A stretch of DNA of 64,000 nucleotides from Naegleria lovaniensis (Eukaryota > Heterolobosea > Eutetramitea > Acrasida > Naegleriidae): the NCBI RefSeq assembly GCF_003324165.1, contig NW_025407854.1, positions 426,766 to 490,765 on the forward strand. Reading direction: 5' to 3'. The notes under the pieces were generated by a model that saw only the letters and a list, made by a program, of their open reading frames with translations, did not search any database and was not told the DNA's origin. The position numbers and the translations under genes are program-made. Below are positions 24,490 to 34,644 of this stretch, piece by piece. Every line of letters starts with the position of its first letter. The first letter of the stretch is position 1.

Positions 24490-26049
24490 TTATTGCATTC
24501 TCTTTTTAAACGCTCCAACATGAAAAGGTTGGTCTGTTCTTTTTGCTTGATATAAATTATCGTTACAGACAAGGTTAGATTCCTTTTTGCAATCATTGAA
24601 GGCTTTTTGAAGAATATCCTTCTCTTGAGCTCTTTTGTCGTCTAGCGGGTTGGCCTTATTAATACTACCCTTATTATTCGCTGTCAAATAAGCACCACAA
24701 TAACAATAATCCATTCTTTGTCGATACAATTCATCACTATAGTTTAACACGTAACCGTTGCATTTAAGAGCTTCTGTCACAAGTTCCTTGTCCAACTTCA
24801 ATTCATCACTAGCGTGATATAACGCATATCCATTATTTTTCACGGCAGCCAACATTACTTGTTTGTCCCTACGAAAATCTCTAGCTAATTCTACACAGAG
24901 ACCATTTCTCTGAACTGCTTTCAACACAAATTGTTCGTCAGAAATCCTATAAAGAATCTTGTAACATCCTTCTTCAAGAGCTCTTAACAAGAATTCTTTG
25001 TTTTCCTTAAGATCGTTTGAAGCGTACATAATTGCAGCTCTGTTTTGTTTAACTGCCTCCAAAACAATTTCTGGGTTGCGTTGGATAGATTTTGAAGCAT
25101 ATTGAAGTGCATTTCCGTTTTGTCTAACTGCTGTCAATACGATTTGTGGATACTGTTTCGGATAAGATGCGTATTGCAACGCTCTTCCGTCTTGTTCAAC
25201 AGCCATCAATACAATTTCTTCACATTTCTTCAGATCTTCAGAAGCATATTGGAGTGACAAGGCATCATTTCTGATAGCATTACAAACAACTTCCTTGTCA
25301 CATTTCAGTTCATTAGATGCAAATTTTAACAAAAATCCAAATTCTTGGACCACTTTGAGCATGATTTCTTTGTTAGAACAATCAAAACATGTTAGTTCAG
25401 GAAATACTGTTTGAAGTGCTTTCAACATGAAATCTTTGTTTGTAAGCAACTCACATGATGCCCAACGCAGTGCTTTCTTGCTTTGCCTAACAGCTTCAAG
25501 AACTAGTTGCCAGTTATTTCGTTCGTGTTCATCGACGTATTGCAACGCTTCACCATTTTGTCTCACAGCAGCTAACACAACCTCGCTATCTCGTTGATGG
25601 TTGCACAAAGCAAATTCAAGCGCCTTTCCTTGTTGTTGAACGACTTTCATAACAAAACTCTTATCGTTTTGCAATTCTTCTGCCACATGAGAGAGGTTGA
25701 GAGGTTTTACTTGCAACAAAAAATCTCGGTTCCTTCTCAACGCATCCGAAGCGTATTTCAAGCCATATCCGAACTTGGCAATGTGATTCAAAACGAATGA
25801 TTGATCATTCTGAAATTCAATGGGAAAGAAATGTGGATATTCCAATTCCCGATTTTCCAACCACTTCTTGGTTCCTTGTTGCTGCAGTGTAAATTTTTGT
25901 TTCAATAAATTTTCAACAGTCCGGACTTGTTTAGCCATCATCATTTGCTCTTGATCATCATCATCATGATGAGAAGCATTGAAAAACGGACAGACAGAAC
26001 AATTCACAAGCATCACTCTCACAGCACCTTCGTGTGGATGGTTGGCCAT
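24490..26049 (-). CDS. DUF4116-repeat protein
   Basis: A single-exon protein of 519 residues with an A-rich start context. It is built from about ten ~45-residue helical repeats with the pattern VxxNGxALQYAS.. LKxxKEIVLxAV, the DUF4116 repeat, a family that is greatly expanded in Naegleria and occurs in other protists and some bacteria and large viruses. Repeats run from about residue 70 to 440. The C-terminus has a Cys/Lys-rich tail. Repeats of this kind probably form a solenoid for protein contacts; function is unknown. No signal peptide or catalytic domain is visible. The repeat family is one of the main reasons for suggesting Naegleria. Confidence 0.88.
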   Translation of the reverse strand: MANHPHEGAVRVMLVNCSVCPFFNASHHDDDDQEQMMMAKQVRTVENLLKQKFTLQQQGTKKWLENRELEYPHFFPIEFQNDQSFVLNHIAKFGYGLKYASDALRRNRDFLLQVKPLNLSHVAEELQNDKSFVMKVVQQQGKALEFALCNHQRDSEVVLAAVRQNGEALQYVDEHERNNWQLVLEAVRQSKKALRWASCELLTNKDFMLKALQTVFPELTCFDCSNKEIMLKVVQEFGFLLKFASNELKCDKEVVCNAIRNDALSLQYASEDLKKCEEIVLMAVEQDGRALQYASYPKQYPQIVLTAVRQNGNALQYASKSIQRNPEIVLEAVKQNRAAIMYASNDLKENKEFLLRALEEGCYKILYRISDEQFVLKAVQRNGLCVELARDFRRDKQVMLAAVKNNGYALYHASDELKLDKELVTEALKCNGYVLNYSDELYRQRMDYCYCGAYLTANNKGSINKANPLDDKRAQEKDILQKAFNDCKKESNLVCNDNLYQAKRTDQPFHVGAFKKRMQ

Positions 26050-26224
26050 TTTTTTAAATTTTTTATGAACCTATTTATACTGCAAACAATTGAACCTTAA
26101 TCACACTTTTTAAGATTTCAGACCTTCTTCAACGACCTTCAATGCCTCAACATAAATTCCGTTCTGGATGATCCAAGGTTATATTCTTTTCAAGCTGTGT
26201 TAGATCACTTGAAAAAAATAAGAA

Positions 26225-28131
26225 ATGTCCAGCAAAGTCCCCAGAGACGAGTACGAACCGACTGCAAGAGAGGACGAGAATGGGAACTCTCAATCTGAAA
26301 GCTTGAACAAGGAAAAACTCAATCGGAAAGCAAAAAACAAAAATCATCCTTGATGGAACAAACAACAGAAGAGCTTCTTGATGTCGTTGCTTTTTATTTA
26401 AGAACGAACACACTTCCATCCAGGACAATCTCCGATTATACTAAAACATTACTCCTAAAAACTAAATTTCCAGGTGAAAATGAATGTAAAAACCCAGCTC
26501 CTATCAAGTGCTTACTCTCTGCCCTGGATATTGAATTTATTTATTACAAGAATATGGAATGAGTAGATCACTCGAAAATCTGCGGGCCGTTGAGAAGCAT
26601 TTTGAACTGAAGCAAGATGAAAGAGGCTTGATATTGAATGCCCTATCACCCCTTCCATATCCTTCATTGCATCAAGCTACTGAAATGTTTCTCACTCACA
26701 CTCATCTATTCACAGCTACCTATCTTTGCAATGCAACGCTTTGTGCAAATAGTAACTGCGAGGTTCCAAACTATTTGTATACCTCTAATTTGACTAAATC
26801 TTTGCAGAAAGTGTTGTTAGATTTTAGGGTGTACGGTATAATAGCTCAGAAATTCAGTGATGCAACGATTACAAAAATACTAAGGGAAGACAAGTGTGAA
26901 CTTTATCCGTTCCATTTAGATCATCCAGATTTTGTCAAATTGGTTTTTTCAATGCGTCTGGCTCTTGCGAAAAACGTTCGAATGCTCATCAAGGATCAGC
27001 TCTATAATGAAATTCATTCAAAGCTGTTTGTGCTTGGAATCACCAATGATATGGAGAAGAGTAACATGTATGCTCTTCATTGCAAAGTCTCCACCACCTT
27101 TGCCCTCAAGTATGACTTGTATTATATGGGGTGTTTTCAACACTATTCAAGTTCAGATCGAGCTAACATCATGTCACTCCTTTTAACGTCTTTATAGAGC
27201 TGATCTAGTACCGAACACCAAAGATGTGGAGCAGTATTTAAAAACTATATCACCTTTGAGTATGGCACCTTCAACATCCAGAAAAAAGACTGACCAACCT
27301 AACACAGCTATTCTTAATTTAGATTATCATCTTACCTCACAGATAACAAAAGGAGTCAGCAACACAACAGTTGAACTATGGCTTGGAGAAATTGTGGCCA
27401 ATTCACAAACTTGGAAAATATTTCACAAGACATGTAAACACAGAAATGAGCTTAACACTTTCTTTGCTTTATCTAGCAATGAAAACACCGTCATTACTCT
27501 TGCTGGGACGGTTATTGAACATATGACAAGCAGGGATGAAATTATAAAAGCATTATGTGATTTAATAGTGCAAGTAGCAATGTTGGAACAAAAACAAGTC
27601 ATACATAACGACATTAAGCCAAGTAATATTGTAGAATACAGATCGCATTATTATCTTATTGATTATGGAATTGCTACTCGTTTTAGCTCATGTACAGATG
27701 GCAAGTATTACGATAAACATGGACAGGAGGTAATATGTAAGTCTGGCACCCCCGGATATAATGCTCCTGAACGTGAAGAAAATTTCATTGTATCACCCAA
27801 AAGTGACATATGTTCCTTGGGGCTGTCGATGTAAGAACTGATGGTTGGTGATGATTGTGAAATACTTGACAGTTCGCTAGGACACAACCGCACTACCAAG
27901 GATGAACAGAAATCACTCTGGAATTTAGTAACACAGAAAACAAATAAGACCATTGCTGAGCTGATTGAGAATATGGTTAAACAAAACGTAGAAGAGAGAT
28001 ATAGTCCAGTACAGTGCCTAAACGTGTTGAAAACACATTTTCCTAATGAGGTGACTACATCCATTCAGCACTTCACACAACCCAAATACTTCATAAACCA
28101 GCTCAAACCTGAGGTCGGCTTTACTTTCTAA
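26225..28131 (+). pseudogene. decayed protein-kinase-like gene (CK1/VRK-like tail)
   Basis: Successive frames continue one protein but are broken. The N-terminus opens at ATG 26225 and must shift frame near 26340 (A-run). It shifts again near 26545 and once more near 27190 (T-run), and meets an in-frame TAA at 27832-27834, after which the same frame stays open to 28131. The kinase part is clear: VIHNDIKPSNI (catalytic loop, HND in place of HRD), LIDYGIATRF (DYG as in CK1/VRK-type kinases), GTPGYNAPE, and SDICSLGLSM just before the stop, where ELMVG follows as expected. No GT-AG intron repairs the lesions in frame. Either a pseudogene or several assembly errors in homopolymers. The upstream ~300 residues match no known domain. 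Confidence 0.65.
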
Positions 28132-28298
28132 GCACTATAAGGTTTTGTGAATTTCCTGTGTGCAAGCAAAAAAGATCAAAATTGTTCGGTAGTTATTGAT
28201 GTTCGATAGAACAATTCCTTTGTGTTGATGATTGGACAGTTTTAATTAAACGAATTGTAGTGTTGTAAACAGTTGAAATTATTGTAAAATGTTGAACC

Positions 28299-30180
28299 TT
28301 ATTCATCCTTAATCACGTGTTCGTAATCTTTTCTATGATCATATTCATAATCCATATGGACATAACATCGTTCTACATCGGGCAATGATTCAATCTTCTT
28401 TTGTAGAGACTCTCCGACGTCATGACTTTCCTTTAAAGGAGTATCTTCTGGCAAGACAATATCAATTTCAACAATGATATTCGAGCCACTGTAATAGGCG
28501 AGGACTGTGTCGACTTTGGTAATGAGAGGACTGTGATTGAGAGCGATGAAAGTCAGTTTTTGATGATATTCTGAATCGGCAGCTAGTCCTACAAGTTTTG
28601 TAACTTTTTTGGATTTAAAAATGTAAATATTCAAAAATGGAAAATTGGTGTGAAATTATTGAAAAGTGTGATAATGACTTACTATGTTCCATCGATTCTT
28701 CAATCCAACTCTTAATAATGTAAACACTCAAAATAGTAGCACCCAGTGAATCAAACCACCACAACATTTTGCTCAAAAATACAGAAATGACAAGGACAGT
28801 ATTCGACAAGACATCATTTCGATGATCAAAGGCATAGGCAATAACACTTGGAGAGTGCTTCACTTGTCGACAAATCAAAAAGAGAATAAATTTCACAGTA
28901 ATGGTTAAAAGTAAAACTCCCAAACCATAGTAATAGAAAATTGTGGAAACTCGTTGTGAAATCATTATACCAAACATCCATTCAACGTTGGCATTTCCTG
29001 AAGAATCGTCACGAATGAGATAGGGCTCTCCTGTAATGAGTCCAGTCTATTTTTGTTCAACAAACAAGTAATTAATAACGTTACGTGTGACAACAATTGG
29101 TAACCAATCAATTAAATTGACAATAAAAAAGATTCAAAAAAAATGAAAAGAAAGGAATGTGTAAAATGATGCTACCATTCCCTTCTAGTGCCATGAATGA
29201 CTTACCACAATTTGTGTCAAACCTTCCTTAATAATTTGCAACGATGCTGTGCACATACAGGTCGCAAAAATTACAAATCCCAATGGCTCCAAACGATTCC
29301 TTCCAATGGGGTACTGATAAATATTGTTCTTCTTTTTTCGAATAATCGATGTAATGTAAATAATTAATCCACTCAATAAATCCAAAGCAGAGTCAATCGC
29401 TGAAGTGATCACACTCAATGAAACGCTCAATAAACTTGCTGAACATTTCAACAAGAACAAGCACACATTCACCCAAAACGACAAGTGAATACAAATATTT
29501 TCTAATTTCTTCATGGCAGGTGACACTGTTTCTTCTGTTTCAAACATGTGTTCTTCATTTCCAAATTGAGGCGACTGAACTGGATTTCTTCTCTTGATCG
29601 AATCGTCACCATCGCTTGAAACTTCGAAATGAGTTGTTCCTCCTGTTTCATTTCCTTCTTCATTGTCCTGAGTTTCTGCTTCTTCAGTATTTCTACTTTC
29701 TAATTTCGTCTTGTAGAGTTTTGCATATTCATCAACCATTTCATTTTGTTTTTCATAAAATTCAAGTAATTCCTTATTTTGAATATTTGAAGTATCGACA
29801 AGTGCAAAATTATTAAAATCCACTTGCCAATTCTTGGTATTCAAATGTGTCAAGTATTTGACTTGAAGTTGATTGGAAGAGGAATAATTTCGAGTCAATG
29901 TTGTTGGAGAAGAGGACGATGGCAAGGACGAATCAGCAACCGATGAATTCTGTTGTTGCTGTTGTTGATTCACTCCTGTTACTTCAAGTACTTGCGGAAT
30001 AGTTGTCATTGGGTTCGTATTGGATGAAGATTGGTTTGTTGTAATCATGATTGTGTTTTCTTCTTCTTCTTCTTCATCTTTCAGTTTGGTTCGTTTTTTA
30101 TCTTCTTCATGATGATGACGAGAGACAAACGACGAAGAGCCTTCGAAGAGCGGAGGGGAAGAAGTGTTGGTAGTGTCCAT
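28299..30180 (-). CDS. cation diffusion facilitator, Mn2+-type (MTP8-11 group)
   Basis: Exons 30180-29206, 29046-28683 and 28603-28299 join in frame to about 547 residues. The first ~215 residues are cytosolic and rich in Ser/Asn/Glu. The transmembrane region has the CDF metal sites as DxxxD in span 2 (SAIDSALDLLSG, D near 260 and 264) and DxxxD in span 5 (AFDHRNDVLSN); in known families DxxxD/DxxxD marks the manganese group, whereas zinc CDFs use HxxxD. YPIGRNRLEPLG after span 3 and the C-terminal ferredoxin-like domain (LPEDTPLKESHDVGESL, ending VERCYVHMDYEYDH) are also typical of plant MTP8-11 proteins. It likely moves Mn2+ out of the cytosol into Golgi or vacuoles by proton exchange. It is divergent from the thiamin kinase gene. 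Confidence 0.9.
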
Positions 30181-30454
30181 TTTCTTGATGCTTCTTGTTG
30201 TTGTGGTTCAGCTCGACGACGACAACAGCGGATCTTTCAGTTGAGGAGTTTGGGTATTTTTTTGAAGCGTTCTTAAACTCCGAAAAAGGAAAACCCTACA
30301 AGTTTAAAAAACCACGTTTCAATAAGGTGAGGCAAAAAAATGAAGCATGGGGCCTTTAAGGGAATGCATTGTATTGTACAACATGCACTTGTTGTTGAAT
30401 GCACTGAATTGCTGCGAATTTCAAAGTGATGCCTTTTTCAATCAAAATTAAAAA

Positions 30455-31774
30455 ATGAAAAAACTCACATCGTCTCATCGGAAAGCATTGTTTTCTAAAT
30501 TTCGGTGGTGGTTGGTGCACCACAAGCAAAATCTCATCAAGTTGTACCAAGCCACTCCTCATTGCCGTGCAATGAATGGCCATCGTGATGATAAAAATAA
30601 TTGTACTCATTCATCGGCATTAATTTCTTATAGGTCATTCTCACGATCACTCCGATTCATGGATTCCGAAAAAACTGCAACTTCCTCCTCTTACAGACAG
30701 ATTCAATCACCAACCAACATTGTACATTTTGCCTTCTCTCAAGAAGAGGATTTGCTTACAGAATCTCCCAAGGATGGAGTTTATTATAAGGATCATCTCA
30801 TTGTATTGAATACGCCGTATTTGGACCAAAAGTTATTTCCGAGAGAATTATTTGAAGGTTTATGGAACTCGTGTCGATGGAAGTTTTGTGCAGATGGAGG
30901 AGCCAATCGATTGTTTAAATATACGGATTGGAAAGTGGACAATTTGATGAGTGTTGGTTGGTCAGAGACAACAAATTCCCAAAAACAATACGTTCCAGAT
31001 GTGATTTGTGGAGATTTAGATTCTTTGGATCCAATTATTGGACAGTTTTATTCAAAATTAGGAACAAGTCTTATGAAAATCTCAGAACAAGATTCCAATG
31101 ATTTACAGAAATGTGTCAGCATTTTGAAAGAAAAAATATTGAATGATGCCATTAGTAGTGGAACCACATGCAAGAATGCAGAGGAAAAATCCAATATTCT
31201 AAAACAACCGCCAACACAACCACCCATGCGTACCATATTTCATAGAGTTTTTATCATTGGAGGCGGTGGTAGGCTCGATCAAGAAATGTGTGACCTCAAT
31301 ACACTATATATTGAGGCAATGGCAGGGATGTGCTCGTCATCAGCTTCGGTCTCGCCTGAGAACAACTCACCATCTCTCACCATCAGGAAGGAAGAGGTGG
31401 TGGCTCAGGAGGAACATCATTATCATCATCAAACCACCACTCGTTCCATTATCACAACTAGTACAGAAAAACATGCACTCCAATTCATTTTGGTTACACC
31501 ATACAGTTTGGTTCATGTTCTCACACCAGGAAGGCATGAAATTTACAGAAATTCAAAATGGGAGCGATCTACTTGTGCCTTGGTTCCAATTGGAATTCCC
31601 TGTCGGCAGGTAGTTACAAGCGGCTTGAAATGGAATTTAAAAGGAGAAAGTCTTGAGTTCGGGGGACTTGTCTCTACTTCGAATCGTATGCTAACAGATT
31701 GCGTCACTGTTCAAAATTCTCATCCATTATTGTGGATTACAAGTTTAAATAATCGAACGGAAGAAGAGTGCTGA
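30455..31774 (+). CDS. TPK1: thiamin pyrophosphokinase
   Basis: A 439-residue single-exon protein. It carries the TPK signature motifs: CADGGANRLFKY (~145), PDVICGDLDSLDP (~181), GGGGRLDQ with the Asp used in catalysis (~268), and the C-terminal thiamin-binding domain (TSGLKWNLKGESLEFGG, LVSTSNRM, PLLWIT). It transfers pyrophosphate from ATP to thiamin to give ThDP, the cofactor of pyruvate dehydrogenase, transketolase and others. The protein is longer than the usual ~240-270 residues: a Lys/Arg/His/Ser-rich extension of ~75 residues comes first, which could be an organelle-targeting segment, and a ~40-residue low-complexity insert sits near residue 290-325. The ATG at 30455 follows AAAAA; an internal ATG at the MDSEK segment would give a cytosolic form. 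Confidence 0.93.
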   Translation: MKKLTSSHRKALFSKFRWWLVHHKQNLIKLYQATPHCRAMNGHRDDKNNCTHSSALISYRSFSRSLRFMDSEKTATSSSYRQIQSPTNIVHFAFSQEEDLLTESPKDGVYYKDHLIVLNTPYLDQKLFPRELFEGLWNSCRWKFCADGGANRLFKYTDWKVDNLMSVGWSETTNSQKQYVPDVICGDLDSLDPIIGQFYSKLGTSLMKISEQDSNDLQKCVSILKEKILNDAISSGTTCKNAEEKSNILKQPPTQPPMRTIFHRVFIIGGGGRLDQEMCDLNTLYIEAMAGMCSSSASVSPENNSPSLTIRKEEVVAQEEHHYHHQTTTRSIITTSTEKHALQFILVTPYSLVHVLTPGRHEIYRNSKWERSTCALVPIGIPCRQVVTSGLKWNLKGESLEFGGLVSTSNRMLTDCVTVQNSHPLLWITSLNNRTEEEC

Positions 31775-32047
31775 TTCCAATGATGCTACTTTTTTATTAA
31801 TATTGGTTCAGAGGTTTACTGTGCGTTCGATAACATCGCTTTCCCTTCATGGAAAGTTCCAGATTATCCCAATTAATGTCGAGGACAAGTGAAACCCTTT
31901 ATAATTTGGGTAATTTCAAAGGGTTTCAAAGGCAACAAGTAAATCCAAAACAGTGGTCGATTGAATCTCATGGAGCTCTTCTATTTGTCCACAACGATCC
32001 GTTGCCTAGCCCGGACGCAGGTTGACCACAAGACGCAAAAAAAAAAA

Positions 32048-33760
32048 ATGTTTCCATCCAATCAAGATGACACCAACAACGAGAACAAGGTCAATCAGTC
32101 TTTTGGAATCCAACATGAACTTGGCATGAAAAATTGGAACTTCCTCTCAGGTGAGCCGTCCTCAACGACACTACCTTTGCAATCGAGCGGTCTTCCTTCA
32201 CCATCACATTGGGATGAACAATTACTACAACGCAGAAGAGATGACCATACCAGAAAACCCAAAACTGACACCTCTCAAATGACATTTTCTGAAATATATA
32301 TGTTTCACATGGAAAAGGAAAAACGTGAGGCAGAAGAGCCACTTTTTCCCATTGAGGAAAATCCATATTATGGCCCATTGGCTTCCAAGTTCTTGATTCT
32401 ACAACAAGTCGAATCACAAAGCAACCGATTCGAGACAAGTGAACTCGAAGAATTGGCTTTAGAAATTGTCAAACTCAACTCACTTTTGAAATTGAGAATG
32501 GATACGGCACGGGAGAGACGTGAAAAAAGTCGACGAAGATCGTTGCAGCAATATTTACTCTTTTCCAAGATGGATGTGTATTTGATGGATGTTTGTGTAT
32601 GGCTGTATGACGTGTTGAAAAAACATCAATTTGAGCAACAATTGCAACATTCAAAGAAATTGTTAGAACACGTTCGAAATGGCATGATTCATGTGTTTTT
32701 TAACCTCGGGGAATTATGTTACTTTATTTGGGAAGAAAAGAAGTCTGCTCTTTGCATGAAACAATGCATGACATTGTTGAACCAAAAGAAAGAGGAAGCA
32801 AGTGGTGTTCTCTCTGATCAAGATCTTGCTCTTTTAGTGGAATGTCTCATTTATTGCATGATTGACACGATAAATCATGACAAGTATGCCACAAGTTCTT
32901 CTGATTTGGAAATGAAATTTGTGAAACCCATGCAAGAATGTCTTTCACAATGTTGTCAAGTCGAAAATATGGATGAATTGATGACATCGAAGACCACTCA
33001 ATGTGATATGCCCACCATAGCTAAATGTATTTTACGTACTCGAGTGAATGGTATGGAATCTCTGATCCATTACAAGTATGGAAGTTCCAACGGTATGGAG
33101 AAGATTGTGACTCAAGCCATTCAATTTGTGGAGACACAATCAAGCTTTGATCGATCACTTCTCGAGTTGCAACAATATCTGAATATCGATGAATTTTATT
33201 GTCGACTTGGGGCCTTAGGTACTGCAAGACGGCAATTATTAGAGGCAGTCAAGAATTACAACCATGCTTTGAACATTCGAAGAAAGTTTTACATTCGAAC
33301 TTTAATCAACAAGAATATCGCCATCCACAATCTTTCAAGTGACAGCACATTATTGAAAATACTTACAGTTTATTACAATTTGTTGTCACAATGGGAATGC
33401 TCCAAGTTTAAGAAGATCACAGAAAAACACTGGAAAGTACAACCTTTTTGTTTTTTACAAAATAACATGAGAAATTGTAACTTTGAAACAATATTTGGAG
33501 AAGATGATCCAACGTCAATCATCCAACAACAAGATTTGGAAGAACACACAATTCCAAAGTGGCTGTTGAATATTGAAAATGTACTCAATGAGAGAAAGGA
33601 CCAAGAGAGCACATACAAGGAATTGATTGAAGATGAATTGAAATGGATTGCCAAGTTTCATGAAATGGCACAGGAAGAGCTCTATTTGAAATTGTCCATT
33701 CCTAAACTCGATCGATTTCATTATGTGGATGTTGAAATTACAACCACAATAGCTAAATAA
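32048..33760 (+). CDS. hypothetical helical protein, 570 residues, TPR-like
   Basis: Single exon; the ATG at 32048 follows a run of nine A and is preferred to the upstream ATG at 31961. I do not recognise the family. The first ~90 residues are polar and variable; the rest is nearly all helical, with an Arg-rich stretch RERREKSRRRSLQQY near residue 160 and TPR-like pairs such as LGTARRQLLEAVKNYNHALN near 395-415. Two or three degenerate tetratricopeptide units would explain it, which suggests a scaffold for protein contacts, but this is inference. No membrane span or signal peptide is seen. Confidence 0.72.
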   Translation: MFPSNQDDTNNENKVNQSFGIQHELGMKNWNFLSGEPSSTTLPLQSSGLPSPSHWDEQLLQRRRDDHTRKPKTDTSQMTFSEIYMFHMEKEKREAEEPLFPIEENPYYGPLASKFLILQQVESQSNRFETSELEELALEIVKLNSLLKLRMDTARERREKSRRRSLQQYLLFSKMDVYLMDVCVWLYDVLKKHQFEQQLQHSKKLLEHVRNGMIHVFFNLGELCYFIWEEKKSALCMKQCMTLLNQKKEEASGVLSDQDLALLVECLIYCMIDTINHDKYATSSSDLEMKFVKPMQECLSQCCQVENMDELMTSKTTQCDMPTIAKCILRTRVNGMESLIHYKYGSSNGMEKIVTQAIQFVETQSSFDRSLLELQQYLNIDEFYCRLGALGTARRQLLEAVKNYNHALNIRRKFYIRTLINKNIAIHNLSSDSTLLKILTVYYNLLSQWECSKFKKITEKHWKVQPFCFLQNNMRNCNFETIFGEDDPTSIIQQQDLEEHTIPKWLLNIENVLNERKDQESTYKELIEDELKWIAKFHEMAQEELYLKLSIPKLDRFHYVDVEITTTIAK

Positions 33761-33953
33761 TGGTTTTCTCAAACTACGGATATGTCGAAATCTGTTTATT
33801 TATTGGAATAAGTTAAACTACATAATTTAGTGAACTTCAATAAAAGAAAGTTACGCATAAAGAAACTAGTTCATGTTATATGGACGAGATGGGGTGGTAG
33901 CAGGTTGTGTAGTTTACACCACCATATTCTAAAGACAGCCTGATTCAGTAATT

Positions 33954-34358
33954 TTAATCCTCCACACCATCATCTTCATCACCATGATGATCTACTGGCA
34001 AATCATATGGCATATAATCGGGATTAATTTCCTTCACACTTTGAAGGAAATCTCTTTTCATTTGATTATAACTTCGAATCAATGATGCAATACTCTCCAT
34101 CAAGGCTTCTCTTGGTTCGCTATCTTCTGTGGTTTGGATTTTAATTTCAATGTGGTGTTCTAGTGGATGCGGAATTTTATATCCAGCAAATAACACTCTC
34201 CTATCTTCATGTAAACGCATCCGAATAATATTTCCTAGTGTATGATCTTCCTTGTTGACGATAAAATTGGCAGCGTTGGGCATCTTTTCAATCTTCTCTG
34301 CCTTGACTTTGATTTCTCCTTCGAGATCAAAAAGTTCATAGGTTTCTGGTTTGTTCAT
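33954..34358 (-). CDS. RPB11: RNA polymerase II subunit RPB11
   Basis: A 134-residue protein matching RPB11 along its whole length: NFIVNKEDHTLGNIIRMRL, VLFAGYKIPHPLEHHIEI, and a long C-terminal helix. HTLGN and GYKIPHPLEH are the family hallmarks. RPB11 pairs with RPB3 to start polymerase assembly, like the alpha dimer of bacterial enzymes. Length is usual (~115-120) plus a ~15-residue acidic His/Asp tail. RPAC2, the Pol I/III paralogue, is less similar in these motifs. The ATG is preceded by CAGAA and lies in a divergent region with the MYND gene. Single exon. Confidence 0.95.
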   Translation of the reverse strand: MNKPETYELFDLEGEIKVKAEKIEKMPNAANFIVNKEDHTLGNIIRMRLHEDRRVLFAGYKIPHPLEHHIEIKIQTTEDSEPREALMESIASLIRSYNQMKRDFLQSVKEINPDYMPYDLPVDHHGDEDDGVED

Positions 34359-34644
34359 TTCTGATGATTACTTTGTGAGTTGGGTGTGTTCAAAAATCAG
34401 ATCCCGAAGTTGATGATAACGCAATGGCAAAACAACGGTTTTGGAATTTAATATTTTTTTTTGTTTGAAATATTATAAAATTCATTAATTTCACCATCAA
34501 CTTGTTTTCATGAAATAATTATTATTACTAATTTTTTTAATACACATATATATATCCGATGATCTGATTACTGACCATGTGTATGATTGTCCTTCTTTAA
34601 TTGTTTGCCTTCGGACCATGCAAGCCTTGAATCATGACAAAAAA

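Noticed and set aside
27824-27880. Intron at the GTAAGA over the kinase stop codon
   Set aside because: None of the acceptor AGs downstream restores an open frame, so the stop is taken as real.
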